Below, in pieces: positions 1 to 8,453 of a stretch of 64,000 nucleotides of DNA (the first letter of the stretch is position 1; every line of letters begins with the position of its first letter). The notes under the pieces are model-generated. The model made no database searches, was not told the DNA's origin, and saw only the letters and a list, made by a program, of their open reading frames with translations. The stretch is from Hyphomonadaceae bacterium BL14 (lineage in GTDB: Bacteria; Pseudomonadota; Alphaproteobacteria; Caulobacterales; Maricaulaceae). Position numbers and translations under genes: made by a program. The stretch is taken from positions 670,076 through 734,075 of the forward strand of contig CP091242.1 in assembly GCA_027627705.1 (NCBI GenBank), read 5' to 3'.

Positions 1-1133
1 CGCCGGGCGTGGGCAAGACCACGCTGGCGCGCCTGCTCAGCGATGCGGCGGGGTTGGAGTTTGACGCCATCTCGGCGGTGTTCTCCGGCGTGGCGGACTT
101 GAAGAAAGCCTTCGACCGCGCCCGCGCCCGCCGCGCCTCGGGCCAGGGCACGTTGTTGTTCGTCGACGAGATCCATCGCTTTAACCGCGCCCAGCAGGAC
201 GGCTTTTTGCCCGTGGTGGAGGAGGGGGTGGTCACCCTGGTGGGTGCCACCACCGAAAACCCCAGCTTCGAGCTCAACGCCGCGCTCCTGTCGCGCTGTC
301 AGGTGCTGGTGCTCAAGCGGCTGGACGCCGATGCGCTCGAACGCCTGCTCACCCGCGCCGAGGCGCTGGAGGGCCGGGCGCTGGCGCTGACGCCAGAGGC
401 GCGCGATGTCATGATGGCGCTGGCCGACGGGGACGGGCGCTATCTGCTCAATCTGGCCGAACAGGTCTTCGCCGCCTCACCCGATACACCGCTGGCCCCG
501 GCGGGCCTGGGCCAGCTGGTGCAGCGCCGGGCCCCGTCCTACGACAAGGCGGGCGATTCCCACTACAATCTCATCTCCGCCCTGCACAAATCCATTCGCG
601 GTTCGGACCCGGACGCGGCGCTGTACTGGCTGGCGCGCATGCTGGAGGCGGGCGAGGACCCGCTCTTCCTCGCGCGCCGCCTGGTGCGTATGGCCAATGA
701 GGATATTGGTCTGGCCGATCCCGGCGCGGTGCACGCGGCGCTGGCGGCCAAGGACGTGTATGATTTCCTGGGCAGTCCCGAAGGCGAGCTGGCGCTGGCC
801 CAGGCCGTGGTCCATCTCGCCTGCGCGCCCAAATCCAACGCCGTCTACAAGGCCTGGAAGGCGGCGGTGCGCAGCGCCAAGGCGACGGGCTCCCTGAGCC
901 CGCCCAAACACATCCTCAACGCTCCCACCAAGCTGATGAAGGCTGAAGGCTATGGCCAGGGCTATGAGTACGACCACGACGCTGCCGGCGGGGTCTCGGG
1001 TCAGGATTATTTCCCGGACGAGATGACCGACCGCCCGGTCTTCTACGAACCCAAGGACGGCGGGCGCGAGGCGCAGTTGAAAGAGCGCCTGGACCGCTGG
1101 CGGGTGCTGAGAAACGAGCGGCGGGGGCGTTAG
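1..1133 (+). CDS. rarA: Replication-associated recombination protein A (RarA/MgsA), 5' end outside window
   Basis: AAA+ ATPase of the clamp-loader-related RarA/MgsA/WRNIP1 family, which acts at stalled replication forks. The window opens inside the Walker A loop (PGVGKTT, in frame from base 3), so the N-terminus is missing. Walker B is LFVDEIHRF, followed by the sensor stretch GATTENPSFELN. The C-terminal half carries the MgsA tetramerisation signature HYNLISALHKSIRGSDPDA. The reading frame is intact to a TAG at 1131. The next gene is convergent and only 7 bases away. The family assignment is firm; only the upstream start is unseen. Confidence 0.95.
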   Translation, partial: PGVGKTTLARLLSDAAGLEFDAISAVFSGVADLKKAFDRARARRASGQGTLLFVDEIHRFNRAQQDGFLPVVEEGVVTLVGATTENPSFELNAALLSRCQVLVLKRLDADALERLLTRAEALEGRALALTPEARDVMMALADGDGRYLLNLAEQVFAASPDTPLAPAGLGQLVQRRAPSYDKAGDSHYNLISALHKSIRGSDPDAALYWLARMLEAGEDPLFLARRLVRMANEDIGLADPGAVHAALAAKDVYDFLGSPEGELALAQAVVHLACAPKSNAVYKAWKAAVRSAKATGSLSPPKHILNAPTKLMKAEGYGQGYEYDHDAAGGVSGQDYFPDEMTDRPVFYEPKDGGREAQLKERLDRWRVLRNERRGR

Positions 1134-1140
1134 GTTCGCC

Positions 1141-1536
1141 TCACCCGAACACCGCCGCAAACGGGAACAGAACCCCGATCGCCAGCGACCAGACGGTGAA
1201 GGCGATGGTCATGAACAGGAGTGCGGTCTCGCGCTTGCCGGTGAGGATGGCCGGGATGGCACCCGCCACGACCCAGATCACCATGGTGCCCAGCTGGACC
1301 AGCAGGATCGCCGCCATTTGCGCCGGCCAGAGGAGGCCAATGATGGCCAGCAGGCCCAGGCTCAGCTGGAACGCGCCGAGCAGGCGCAGATACACATCCA
1401 CCTGCACCGCGTCATAGAAGAGCTTGCGCGCCGCAAAGCCCGGCGTGAACACCATGATCAGTCCCGCCCCGCCTGCCGCCAGCACGGCGGCGAGATAGAG
1501 CGCTCTCAGCGCGATGGTGTCGGCAAGGGTCAGCAT
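1141..1536 (-). CDS. Small integral membrane protein of unknown function
   Basis: 131 residues with four predicted membrane segments spread over nearly the whole length (about residues 10-30, 45-70, 75-97 and 105-127). I do not recognise a named family with certainty; the layout resembles small four-helix DUF4345/DoxX-like proteins. I chose the ATG at 1536 because a GGAGG lies about 6 bases upstream on the minus strand. The frame is open further upstream to 1662, but that part is Arg/Pro-rich and unlike a protein start. The gene stands alone, convergent with rarA. Confidence 0.7.
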   Translation of the reverse strand: MLTLADTIALRALYLAAVLAAGGAGLIMVFTPGFAARKLFYDAVQVDVYLRLLGAFQLSLGLLAIIGLLWPAQMAAILLVQLGTMVIWVVAGAIPAILTGKRETALLFMTIAFTVWSLAIGVLFPFAAVFG

Positions 1537-1815
1537 GACGGCCTCCGGTGGCGGCGGGAAGGTGTGCGACGGGCCGGTAACGCGCGAAGCGGCGGCTTGG
1601 GTCCGTCGCGGACTGGTGGCGCAGCGCAGATCAGCACAAGCGGGGTCTGGCACCCGGCGCATCAGTCGTGTGGTGCCGATGTCGGCACGCTTGGGTGTCA
1701 GGATGCGCCCCCTCGCGGCAACGGGTCAAGGCGGGGCCCTAACCGAAGCCGTCTTGCATATCATTCAACGTTAAACTAAAGTGATTAGCATTGAACCAAG
1801 TGGGAGGAGGGCGCC

Positions 1816-2961
1816 ATGGCGCAGAGCCGCAGACTGTTTCTGAAACTCGCCGGCGCGTCCGCGCTGACGGTGGTGGGGGCCGGGGCCGTGTTCACCGCAA
1901 CCCGCAAGCCGGTGCGGGCGCTGGTCCCGTGGGAGACGGCGATGAGCGGCACCCATGGCGACCCCCGTCTGCGGGCGCTGGCCTGGGCCATCCTGGCGCC
2001 CAATCCGCACAATATTCAGCCCTGGCTGTTCGAGCTGGACGGCCAGGATGGCGTGCGCGTCTGGTGTGATCTGGACCGGCGCCTGCCCGCCACCGATCCG
2101 TTTGACCGCCAGATCACCATCGGCTTTGGCTGCATGCTGGAGCTTCTGCGCATGGCGGCGGCTGAGGCCGGGCTGGCGGCGCAGATCACGCCCTTCCCAG
2201 ACGGCACCGGCGCGCCGCGCCTTGATGACCGCCCCATCGCCCATGTGCGGTTCGCGCCCGCCGACGCCGCACCCGACCCGCTCTTCGCCCACGCCGCCAT
2301 AAGGCGCTCCGACAAAACGCCGTTTGAGGATCGGGCCATCGCGCCGGACCTGCTCGGCACGCTGCTTGAGGCCGCTGCGCCCGATCACCCGACTACGCTC
2401 ATCGCCGATCCAGCGGGCGTGGAGGCGCTGCGCGACCTGACCTGGCGGGCCATGGAGGTGGAGCTGCGTGCGCCGGTGCCGCATCGTGAAAGCGTCGATC
2501 TGATGCGTATCGGACGCGCCGAAATCGAGGCCAATCCCGACGGCATTTCCCTGCAGGGTGCCATGATCGAGGCGCTCTATATGGCCGGAATGATCACGCG
2601 CGAGACGCTCGCTGATCCCGGCTCCGCGGCGTTTTCTCAAACCCTCGACATGATGCGCGCCCAGATTTACAGCGCCCAAGGCTATGCCGTCCTGACCACG
2701 CCCGGTGACACACGCGCCGAGCAATTGGAGGCAGGACGCGACTGGCTGCGCCTCAATCTGGCCGCCTGCGGCCTGGGACTGGGCTTCCAGCCGTTGAGCC
2801 AGGCGCTGCAGGAGTATGAGGCCATGGCTGGCCTCTATGCCGAGGCCCATGACCAGTTTGCGCCCGGCGGCGGGCGCGTTCAGATGATCGCGCGTCTGGG
2901 CCATGGCGCGCAGCCCGCCCGCACGCCGCGCTGGCCGCTGGAGAGCAGGATGATGGCATGA
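1816..2961 (+). CDS. Tat-exported nitroreductase-like (Acg-family) protein
   Basis: 381 residues. The N-terminus has a twin-arginine signal (SRRLFLK followed by a hydrophobic stretch and a threonine at the expected cleavage zone), so a folded, probably FMN-bearing protein exported by Tat is likely. The body has nitroreductase-superfamily features: an early APNPHNIQPW stretch in the position where Acg-family and nitroreductase proteins bind FMN phosphate, RRSDKTPF in the middle, and a C-terminal LAACGLGLGFQPLSQ segment. GGAGG precedes the ATG. It overlaps the following marR-type gene by 4 bases (ATGA), so the pair is probably co-transcribed. The substrate is unknown. Confidence 0.8.
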   Translation: MAQSRRLFLKLAGASALTVVGAGAVFTATRKPVRALVPWETAMSGTHGDPRLRALAWAILAPNPHNIQPWLFELDGQDGVRVWCDLDRRLPATDPFDRQITIGFGCMLELLRMAAAEAGLAAQITPFPDGTGAPRLDDRPIAHVRFAPADAAPDPLFAHAAIRRSDKTPFEDRAIAPDLLGTLLEAAAPDHPTTLIADPAGVEALRDLTWRAMEVELRAPVPHRESVDLMRIGRAEIEANPDGISLQGAMIEALYMAGMITRETLADPGSAAFSQTLDMMRAQIYSAQGYAVLTTPGDTRAEQLEAGRDWLRLNLAACGLGLGFQPLSQALQEYEAMAGLYAEAHDQFAPGGGRVQMIARLGHGAQPARTPRWPLESRMMA

Positions 2962-3428
2962 GCCGCGCCCCCGGACCCGGGCCGGATCCCGAGCTGGTGT
3001 TCGCGGTCCTCAACGAGGTGGGCATCATCCACCAGCTGTCATCCAGCGCGTTGCTCAAGGTCCTGCCTGACGGGCTGCAGATCGCCCATTTCTCGGTGCT
3101 CAACCACATGGCGCGCCTGGGTGATGGCTGGACGCCAGTGCGCCTCGCGCGCGCCTTTCAGGTCACCAAGGGTGCCATGACCAACACGCTGCAGCGGCTG
3201 GAGGCGCGCGCCCTGGTGCGCATTGAGCCTGACCCGGAAGACCGGCGCGCCAAGCGGGTCTTCTTCACGCAGGCCGGCCGTGCCATGCACGCACGCTGCC
3301 TGGCCGCCCTCGGACCGGAACTCGACCGGATGGGCACCGCGCTGGGTGCCGGGCCGTTTGAAACCGCCCTGCCGGCGCTGCAGGCGATGCGCAGCTGGCT
3401 GGACGCGGATCGCAGTCCGACGAAATAG
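2958..3428 (+). CDS. MarR-family transcriptional regulator
   Basis: 156 residues with the MarR winged-helix fold. The recognition-helix region is RLARAFQVTKGAMTNTLQRL (about residues 64-83) and the wing is EPDPEDRRAKRVFFTQAG (about 92-109). Both match the family DxR wing signature. Translation is coupled to the upstream nitroreductase-like gene by an ATGA overlap, so it may control that gene in response to a small ligand; this is inference from position. Ligand and operator are not identifiable here. Confidence 0.9.
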   Translation: MSRAPGPGPDPELVFAVLNEVGIIHQLSSSALLKVLPDGLQIAHFSVLNHMARLGDGWTPVRLARAFQVTKGAMTNTLQRLEARALVRIEPDPEDRRAKRVFFTQAGRAMHARCLAALGPELDRMGTALGAGPFETALPALQAMRSWLDADRSPTK

Positions 3429-3511
3429 CCGGGCTGCAGCGGCGCTCCAACGTGCCCTGCACCGCCGCCCGGCCTTGCGCGTCAGCGCGCTGCAGCCTAT
3501 CGCTGCGCGCC

Positions 3512-3898
3512 ATGAACCATCTTCTTCTCATCGCCGCGGGAGGCGCGCTGGGCGCGGTTTCGCGCCATGGCGTGAATCAGGCGTGTTTGCGCTGGATCGG
3601 GCCTGAAGCCCCCTGGGGCGTGCTGATCGTCAATCTCGCCGGATCGCTGGCGGTCGGGCTGCTGGTGGGCTGGCTGGCCCTGGCTGGGCGCGCCGACGCC
3701 ACCGAGATCCGCTTTGCCTTCGGCGTCGGGTTTCTGGGTGCCTTTACCACCATGAGCGCTTTGTCGCTGGAGCTGATGTTGATGATCGAACGCAAGGCCT
3801 ACCTGGAGGCGCTGGTCTGGGGCGGCGGCACGCTGATCGCCTGTGTGCTGGCCACGGGTGTCGGTCTGGCGCTGGCGCGCACGGTGTGGGTGTCATGA
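3512..3898 (+). CDS. crcB: Fluoride-specific ion channel FluC (CrcB)
   Basis: 128 residues and four membrane helices, the usual size for a dimeric Fluc channel exporting fluoride across the inner membrane. Family marks visible are GGALGAVSRHG at the N-terminus, VNLAGSLAVG in helix 2 and GFLGAFTTMSALSLE in helix 3 (the normal GFxGGFTTFS motif with Met for Phe). I chose the ATG at 3512 because the upstream in-frame extension is not hydrophobic. It overlaps the pseudouridine synthase gene by 4 bases (ATGA). No fluoride riboswitch consensus is visible in the 83 bases upstream. Confidence 0.92.
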   Translation: MNHLLLIAAGGALGAVSRHGVNQACLRWIGPEAPWGVLIVNLAGSLAVGLLVGWLALAGRADATEIRFAFGVGFLGAFTTMSALSLELMLMIERKAYLEALVWGGGTLIACVLATGVGLALARTVWVS

Positions 3899-4875
3899 GC
3901 GCGGTTCAAACCCTCGAAGTCACGCAAGCCGAGGCCGACATGCGTCTGGACCGCTGGTTCAAGGCGCATTTCCCGCACATCCCCCACGGGCGGGTGGAGA
4001 AATTCCTGCGCACCGGCCAGATCCGCATCGACGGCGCACGCGCCAAGGGCAATCAGCGCCTGGAGGCGGGTCAGATCGTGCGCGTCCCGCCGATGCCCGA
4101 ACCCGGCGAGATCCGCGCCGAGGCACCCTTGTCGCGCGAGGATGCGGCGTTCGCCCGCTCCATGGTGCTGTATCAGGATCATGAGCTGATCGCGCTGAAC
4201 AAACCCCATGGTCTCGCGGTGCAGGGGGGCTCCAAGACCACGCGCCATCTCGACCGGCTGCTGGACGCTTTCGGCCGGGGTGATGAACGCCCGCGCCTGG
4301 TGCACCGGCTGGACAAGGACACGTCGGGCATTCTGGTGGTGGCGCGCACCGCCGACAGCGCGCGCCGGCTGTCGCGCCTGTTCCAGACCCGTGATCTTCG
4401 CAAGTATTACTGGGCCGTGGCGCTGGGCGTGCCCGCGCCCCATCATGGCGAGATCAGCGGCTTCCTGCGCAAGTCCAGCGGCCCCGATGGCGACCGCGAG
4501 CGCATGATGGCCGCGCGTCATGGCGAGGAGGGTGCCCAGCACGCGGTGACCCATTACGCTGTGGCTGACCATGCCGGACGCCGCGCCAGCTGGGTCGTGC
4601 TGAGCCCCGAAACCGGGCGTACCCACCAGCTGCGCGTCCACATGGCGGGCTTTGGCCACGCCATTCTGGGCGACGGCAAATACATGTGCGACATCCCCAC
4701 GCCCGAAGGCCTGTCGCGCAAGCTCCACCTGCATGCGCGCAAGCTGGTCATCCCGCGCCCCGGCCAGCGCCCGCTGGTGCTGGAGGCGCCCTTGCCGGAT
4801 CATATGAGCGAGACGTTTGCGGCCCTGGGCTTTGACTTCGACGCCGGCGCGGCCGCCGAGGAGACGCTGGCGTGA
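3895..4875 (+). CDS. rluC: RluA/RluC-family 23S rRNA pseudouridine synthase
   Basis: 326 residues. An N-terminal S4 RNA-binding domain (about residues 15-75) is followed by the RluA catalytic domain with the active-site motif RLVHRLDKDTSG, where the Asp is the catalytic residue, and the C-terminal GRTHQLRVHMAGFGHAILGD stretch. This architecture is that of RluC/RluD enzymes, which isomerise uridines in 23S rRNA. RluC is preferred over RluD from the operon context in alphaproteobacteria, but the exact target uridines cannot be told from sequence. The start ATG overlaps the crcB stop, and the stop overlaps the next gene (GTGA). Confidence 0.88.
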   Translation: MSAVQTLEVTQAEADMRLDRWFKAHFPHIPHGRVEKFLRTGQIRIDGARAKGNQRLEAGQIVRVPPMPEPGEIRAEAPLSREDAAFARSMVLYQDHELIALNKPHGLAVQGGSKTTRHLDRLLDAFGRGDERPRLVHRLDKDTSGILVVARTADSARRLSRLFQTRDLRKYYWAVALGVPAPHHGEISGFLRKSSGPDGDRERMMAARHGEEGAQHAVTHYAVADHAGRRASWVVLSPETGRTHQLRVHMAGFGHAILGDGKYMCDIPTPEGLSRKLHLHARKLVIPRPGQRPLVLEAPLPDHMSETFAALGFDFDAGAAAEETLA

Positions 4876-5558
4876 GCGGGTTGAAACTGGCCGTGTTCGA
4901 TGTCGACGGCACGCTGGTGGATTCGCGCAAGGTGATCGCGCGCGCCATGACCCGCGCCTTCGAGCGCGCGGGGCTGGGTGCCATCGCCTATGACCAGGTG
5001 CGCACCATTGTGGGGCTGGAATTGTCCGAAGCCGTGGCGCGGCTGGCCCCGCCCGATTATGGCGCGCAGCGGGTGGCGGCGCTGACCGACTACTACAAAC
5101 AGGCCTTCGTGGAGCAGCGCGCCGAGGCCGGCTTTTCCGAACCGCTTTATGACGGCGCGCGCGACACACTCGAACGCCTTGCCGGCGAAGGCTGGCTTCT
5201 GGGTGTGGCCACCGGCAAGGCCCGGCGCGGCCTGGACATTGTGTTCGGCCATCATGATTTGCACCGGTATTTCCAGACCCTGCACACCGTGGATGGCGGC
5301 CCGGGCAAGCCGCATCCGCGCATGGTGCTCGACGCCATGGCTGCCACCGGCGCGCGCCCGGAAGAGACCGTGGTGATCGGCGACACCTTCTGGGACATGG
5401 CCATGGCGCGCGCCGCCGACACCCACGCCATGGGCGTGAGCTGGGGCTTCCACACGGTGGATGAAATCAATGAGGCCCAGCCTCATGCCATCCACCATGA
5501 TTTCGCTGCACTCAACACAGCCCTTGACGTCTTCGCCGCTGACCGGAGCGCCGCATGA
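4872..5558 (+). CDS. HAD-superfamily hydrolase (phosphoglycolate phosphatase-like)
   Basis: 228 residues. Motif I is VFDVDGTLVDS, with the nucleophile and acid/base aspartates. Motif II is ATGKARRGL. Motif III/IV is GKPHPRMV and VVIGDTFWDMAMARAAD. The helical cap between motifs I and II places it in subfamily IA, with phosphoglycolate phosphatase and related enzymes. The GTG start overlaps the rluC stop by 4 bases and the stop overlaps the atp12 start, so it sits in a tightly coupled four-gene operon. The physiological substrate is not deducible. Confidence 0.9.
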   Translation: MSGLKLAVFDVDGTLVDSRKVIARAMTRAFERAGLGAIAYDQVRTIVGLELSEAVARLAPPDYGAQRVAALTDYYKQAFVEQRAEAGFSEPLYDGARDTLERLAGEGWLLGVATGKARRGLDIVFGHHDLHRYFQTLHTVDGGPGKPHPRMVLDAMAATGARPEETVVIGDTFWDMAMARAADTHAMGVSWGFHTVDEINEAQPHAIHHDFAALNTALDVFAADRSAA

Positions 5559-6295
5559 GCATGTCCAAGGCCAGGGCCGAAAACCGCCCCCTGCCGCGCC
5601 GCTTCTATACCGAAGCCACAGCGGCACCAGGCGAGGGTGGCTGGCGTGTGCTGCTGGACGGGCGTCAGGTGCGCACCCCGGCCAAATCGGTTCTGGTGCT
5701 GCCCGGCGAGACCCTGGCCCGCGCCGCCGCGGCCGAATGGGCCGCCCAGGGCGAACACATCAACCCCTTCACCATGCCGGTCACGCGGCTTTGCCATGTG
5801 GCGCTGGACCGCACCGGCGATGTGCGCAAGCAGGCCGCCGCCGAAGTCGCGCGCTACGCCCGCACCGATCTTTTGAGCCATCGCGCCGAAGAATCCGCGC
5901 TGGCCGGCCGTCAGGCCGCGGCCTGGGACCCCTGGCTCGCCTGGGCCGCCATGGCGCTCGATGCCCCGCTGCATGCCGCGGTCAGCGTCACTGCCATCGA
6001 TCAGCCCGATACCTCGATCGCTGCGCTGGAGCGCCGGGCCCTGGCGCTCGACAATTTCCGCCTGACGGCCCTGGTCAGCGCCGCGCCGATCCTGGGCTCG
6101 GCCGTGCTGGCCTTCGCGCTGCTGGAAGGCGAGGCGGACGCCGAATCCCTGTTTGGCGTGTCGCGGGTGGACGAGCTCTATCAGGCCGAGCGCTGGGGTG
6201 AAGACACCGAGGCCGCCGAGGCCGCCGGGAACCGCAAACGTGATCTTCTGGGCTGTGAAACAGTGTTCCGGGCCCTCGACGCAGACCAAAGCTGA
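5555..6295 (+). CDS. ATP12-family F1-ATPase assembly chaperone
   Basis: 246 residues, the length of alphaproteobacterial ATP12 proteins, which are homologues of the mitochondrial chaperone that shields the F1 alpha subunit during ATP synthase assembly. The N-terminal RRFYTEA...VLLDGRQVRTPAK block and the central NPFTMPVTRL, YARTDLLSHRAE and DNFRLTALV segments are diagnostic. It is the last gene of the crcB-rluC-HAD-atp12 operon (4-base overlap with the preceding gene), an order seen in many alphaproteobacteria. No terminator is obvious in the 109 bases that follow. Confidence 0.9.
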   Translation: MSMSKARAENRPLPRRFYTEATAAPGEGGWRVLLDGRQVRTPAKSVLVLPGETLARAAAAEWAAQGEHINPFTMPVTRLCHVALDRTGDVRKQAAAEVARYARTDLLSHRAEESALAGRQAAAWDPWLAWAAMALDAPLHAAVSVTAIDQPDTSIAALERRALALDNFRLTALVSAAPILGSAVLAFALLEGEADAESLFGVSRVDELYQAERWGEDTEAAEAAGNRKRDLLGCETVFRALDADQS

Positions 6296-6404
6296 GCTTT
6301 GACAGATGAAGGCCGGCTTTGACCACGCGGCGGGCGTCCATGACGACAAGAACCCCGGAGACGGCACGGTGTGCGGTGCGGGGACAAGACGCGGGCTCAG
6401 GCTG

Positions 6405-7115
6405 TCATCCGCCCGGATCATTGACGGTCTGCACACCCAGCTCCGGTGCCGGCATGAAGTCAGCCACCATGGGCGTGCGCGACTGGCTGCGCACAGTCTG
6501 GGCAATGGCTTCGAGATCAACCCTGGCCAGCGGTCCGGTGACCCCGATCACCAGATCATCTTCGCGCCACCACACCAGCCGCTCGCCATCGAGCCGTGAG
6601 TGCTGCAGCGCGCCCGCTCCGGCCGGGCTGATCCGGCGCGCCAGAATGCGCACAGTCTCGCCGCCAGAGGCTTGATATTCCAGCGCATTGAACGTGCCGC
6701 CCTGCGCCGTCCGCGCGATAGAAGCGGTCAGGTGCAGGCCATGCCCCGTCAATTCGGGCGGGCTCAGCACCGGGTCCGACAACAGGCTCGTGGCGGTGGT
6801 GGCGCCGCTCACGGCGAGCCCTTCCAGTTGCGCCAGCTCAGCGGGAGCCTGGCCCGCCGTCCGGCCTGAGCTCATCTGCAATCCCGCAGCCAGCCAGCCG
6901 CCGGCGAACACCACCACCCCCGCCGCCGCTATCGCGCCCATGCGCCTCATCCTGTCAAACCACTCGGCCCGCCGGGCGGCCCGTATCACGCCCGCCGGCA
7001 GTCCGGCGCCGGCTCTTTGGCGGGCGAAGGCGTCCAGGGCGTCCGTGATGCGCTGGTCAATGCGTGCATCGCCTGCGGTGTGGGTTTCCTGTTCAGTGTC
7101 AGTATCATGGGTCAT
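6405..7115 (-). CDS. Probable anti-sigma factor, single-pass membrane protein
   Basis: 236 residues: a cytoplasmic N-terminal region rich in Arg/Asp, one membrane helix (about residues 59-79, MGAIAAAGVVVFAGGWLAAG) and a periplasmic domain with a beta-rich GERLVWWREDDLVIGVTGPL segment. No zinc-binding HxxxCxxC motif is seen, so it is not a ZAS-type protein. The functional call rests mainly on position: it starts one base after the stop of an ECF sigma gene, as cognate anti-sigma factors normally do. Confidence 0.8.
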   Translation of the reverse strand: MTHDTDTEQETHTAGDARIDQRITDALDAFARQRAGAGLPAGVIRAARRAEWFDRMRRMGAIAAAGVVVFAGGWLAAGLQMSSGRTAGQAPAELAQLEGLAVSGATTATSLLSDPVLSPPELTGHGLHLTASIARTAQGGTFNALEYQASGGETVRILARRISPAGAGALQHSRLDGERLVWWREDDLVIGVTGPLARVDLEAIAQTVRSQSRTPMVADFMPAPELGVQTVNDPGG

Positions 7116-7116
7116 G

Positions 7117-7653
7117 CTATTTCACCTGGCGCAGCCGGGCGCGATGATCTGTTTGCGGTTCGGCCCCATCCTGCGCAAGGCTCTCTCGCAAGGCGCTGCG
7201 GGCACGCGAGACCTGTGAACGCAGCGTGGCCGGGTTGATGTCAAGAATGCGCGCAGCATCCTCGTTCGAATGCCCCTCGATGGCGATCAGGGTCAGCGCG
7301 GCGCGCTGTTCGCGGGGCAGGGCGTCCAGTGCATCCAGCGCTGCCGCACAGTCCAGCCGTGCCTGCTGGGCTGCTGGCGCAGCAATATCCGGCGCAGCGT
7401 CCGGATCCCTCAGCGGTGCCTCGCGCCGGGCCGCCTGGCGCATCAGGTCGAGATGGGTGCGGTAGACAATGGTCATCAGCCAGCTGCGCGCCCGTTCGGC
7501 CTGGCGTAACTGGCGCCGCTTGCGAATGGCGGTCTCCGCAGCGATCTGCACAAGATCGTCCGCGTCAAACGCATTGCCCGCCAGCCCGCGCGCAAATCGC
7601 CGCATGGCGGTCAGCTCCCGGGTGATGGCGCGGCTCATATCCTTGGCATTCAT
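7117..7653 (-). CDS. ECF-type RNA polymerase sigma factor
   Basis: 178 residues. Sigma region 2 is near residues 25-75 (FDADDLVQIAAETAIRKR, then ARSWLMTIVYRTHLDLMRQ). Sigma region 4 is near 115-165 (LPREQRAALTLIAIEGHSNE, NPATLRSQVSRARSALRE). The ATG at 7653 is preceded by GAGAG about 9 bases upstream; a second in-frame ATG at 7638 is possible. The stop lies one base before the anti-sigma start. The gene is divergent from an exported DUF4168 protein across a 200-base AT-rich region containing a palindrome, which suggests that gene as a regulon candidate (inference). Confidence 0.92.
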   Translation of the reverse strand: MNAKDMSRAITRELTAMRRFARGLAGNAFDADDLVQIAAETAIRKRRQLRQAERARSWLMTIVYRTHLDLMRQAARREAPLRDPDAAPDIAAPAAQQARLDCAAALDALDALPREQRAALTLIAIEGHSNEDAARILDINPATLRSQVSRARSALRESLAQDGAEPQTDHRARLRQVK

Positions 7654-7731
7654 CAAGCAAACTCTCAATGGCGTTTATGTAAGACGCTCAAAAACGTACA
7701 TTTGTTGCGTTATCCTAACCAAAAAAAATCA

Positions 7732-7749
7732 GTCATGTGCCGACATGAC
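7732..7749. promoter_or_regulatory. Perfect 18-bp palindrome GTCATGTGCCGACATGAC between divergent genes
   Basis: Seven-base arms GTCATGT and ACATGAC flank GCCG. It lies between the divergent ECF sigma gene and the DUF4168 gene, next to an A-rich tract (7721-7728). This is the shape of a dimeric-repressor operator. No cognate regulator is known from the window. Confidence 0.4.
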
Positions 7750-7854
7750 CAAATTGTAATGCATCCAGCCTGCAACATAAGCTGTGCGCCAGGCGTCTCA
7801 TTCGCAGTACGTCGGCCAAAGCGGACGTCAAAACTGGAATGGAGACTTGTTGAT

Positions 7855-8262
7855 ATGACCATGATGTCCAAAACAACCGCATCCGCCCTCGCTCTGGCTC
7901 TGGGTGCCGCTTATGCCACACCGGCCGCCATGGCGCAGCAGCAGCCCCCCCAGCAGGGCATGCAGCAACAGGCACCCGAGATCAGCCCAGTCAGCGACGA
8001 GGAAATCTGGAACTTCGTCCGCGCCGTGGACGATGTCAGCGACATCGTTCAAGAGGTGCGCCCGCAACTGGAAGCCGCGTCCGATCAGGAAGAGGCGCAG
8101 CTTATTCAGCAAGCCGCCCAGGCGCAGATGCTCCAGGCCGTAGAAGACCAGGGCCTGACGCCCGAGCGCTACAATGAAATCAACATGGCGGCCCAGTCCG
8201 ATCCGGAGCTTGGCGAGCGCATCTCGGCCATTGCCGAGGAGCACCGCGAACAGAACGGCTGA
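7855..8262 (+). CDS. Exported DUF4168 domain protein
   Basis: 135 residues. A signal peptide (about residues 1-27, ending PAAMAQQQ) is followed by a Gln-rich stretch and a DUF4168-type helical domain with the paired ISPVSDEEIWNFVRAV and GLTPERYNEINMAAQSDPEL segments. DUF4168 proteins are exported and of unknown function. The ATG at 7855 has GGAGA 9 bases upstream; the frame extends upstream without a ribosome site. A strong terminator follows at 8329. Its divergent position beside an ECF sigma operon hints at envelope-stress control, which is inference. Confidence 0.8.
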   Translation: MTMMSKTTASALALALGAAYATPAAMAQQQPPQQGMQQQAPEISPVSDEEIWNFVRAVDDVSDIVQEVRPQLEAASDQEEAQLIQQAAQAQMLQAVEDQGLTPERYNEINMAAQSDPELGERISAIAEEHREQNG

Positions 8263-8328
8263 TCGCATCCGCCTGACCCGGCTTCGGAGCGTCCGGACCC
8301 AGTCATCTGGTTCCGGGCGCTCTGCCTG

Positions 8329-8370
8329 CGCCCCCGGCTGACACTCCCCCCCGCAGCCGGGGGCGTTTTG
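8329..8370 (+). terminator. Rho-independent terminator after the DUF4168 gene
   Basis: A perfect 12-bp stem (CGCCCCCGGCTG paired with CAGCCGGGGGCG), a 13-base loop and a TTTT run directly after the stem. Confidence 0.9.
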
Positions 8371-8453
8371 TGCGGCGCGCTGGGTTGAAGTTAAGGTTTC
8401 GTCAAAGCGGGCGCGGCCAAGTTGCAGGCGACGAACCTCGCCGGGGACCTGCG

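Noticed and set aside
3429..3511. Fluoride riboswitch before crcB
   Set aside because: No match to the conserved fluoride aptamer core was visible.
3799..5169. 456-codon minus-strand ORF
   Set aside because: It is antisense to the intact rluC and HAD genes and has no family features.
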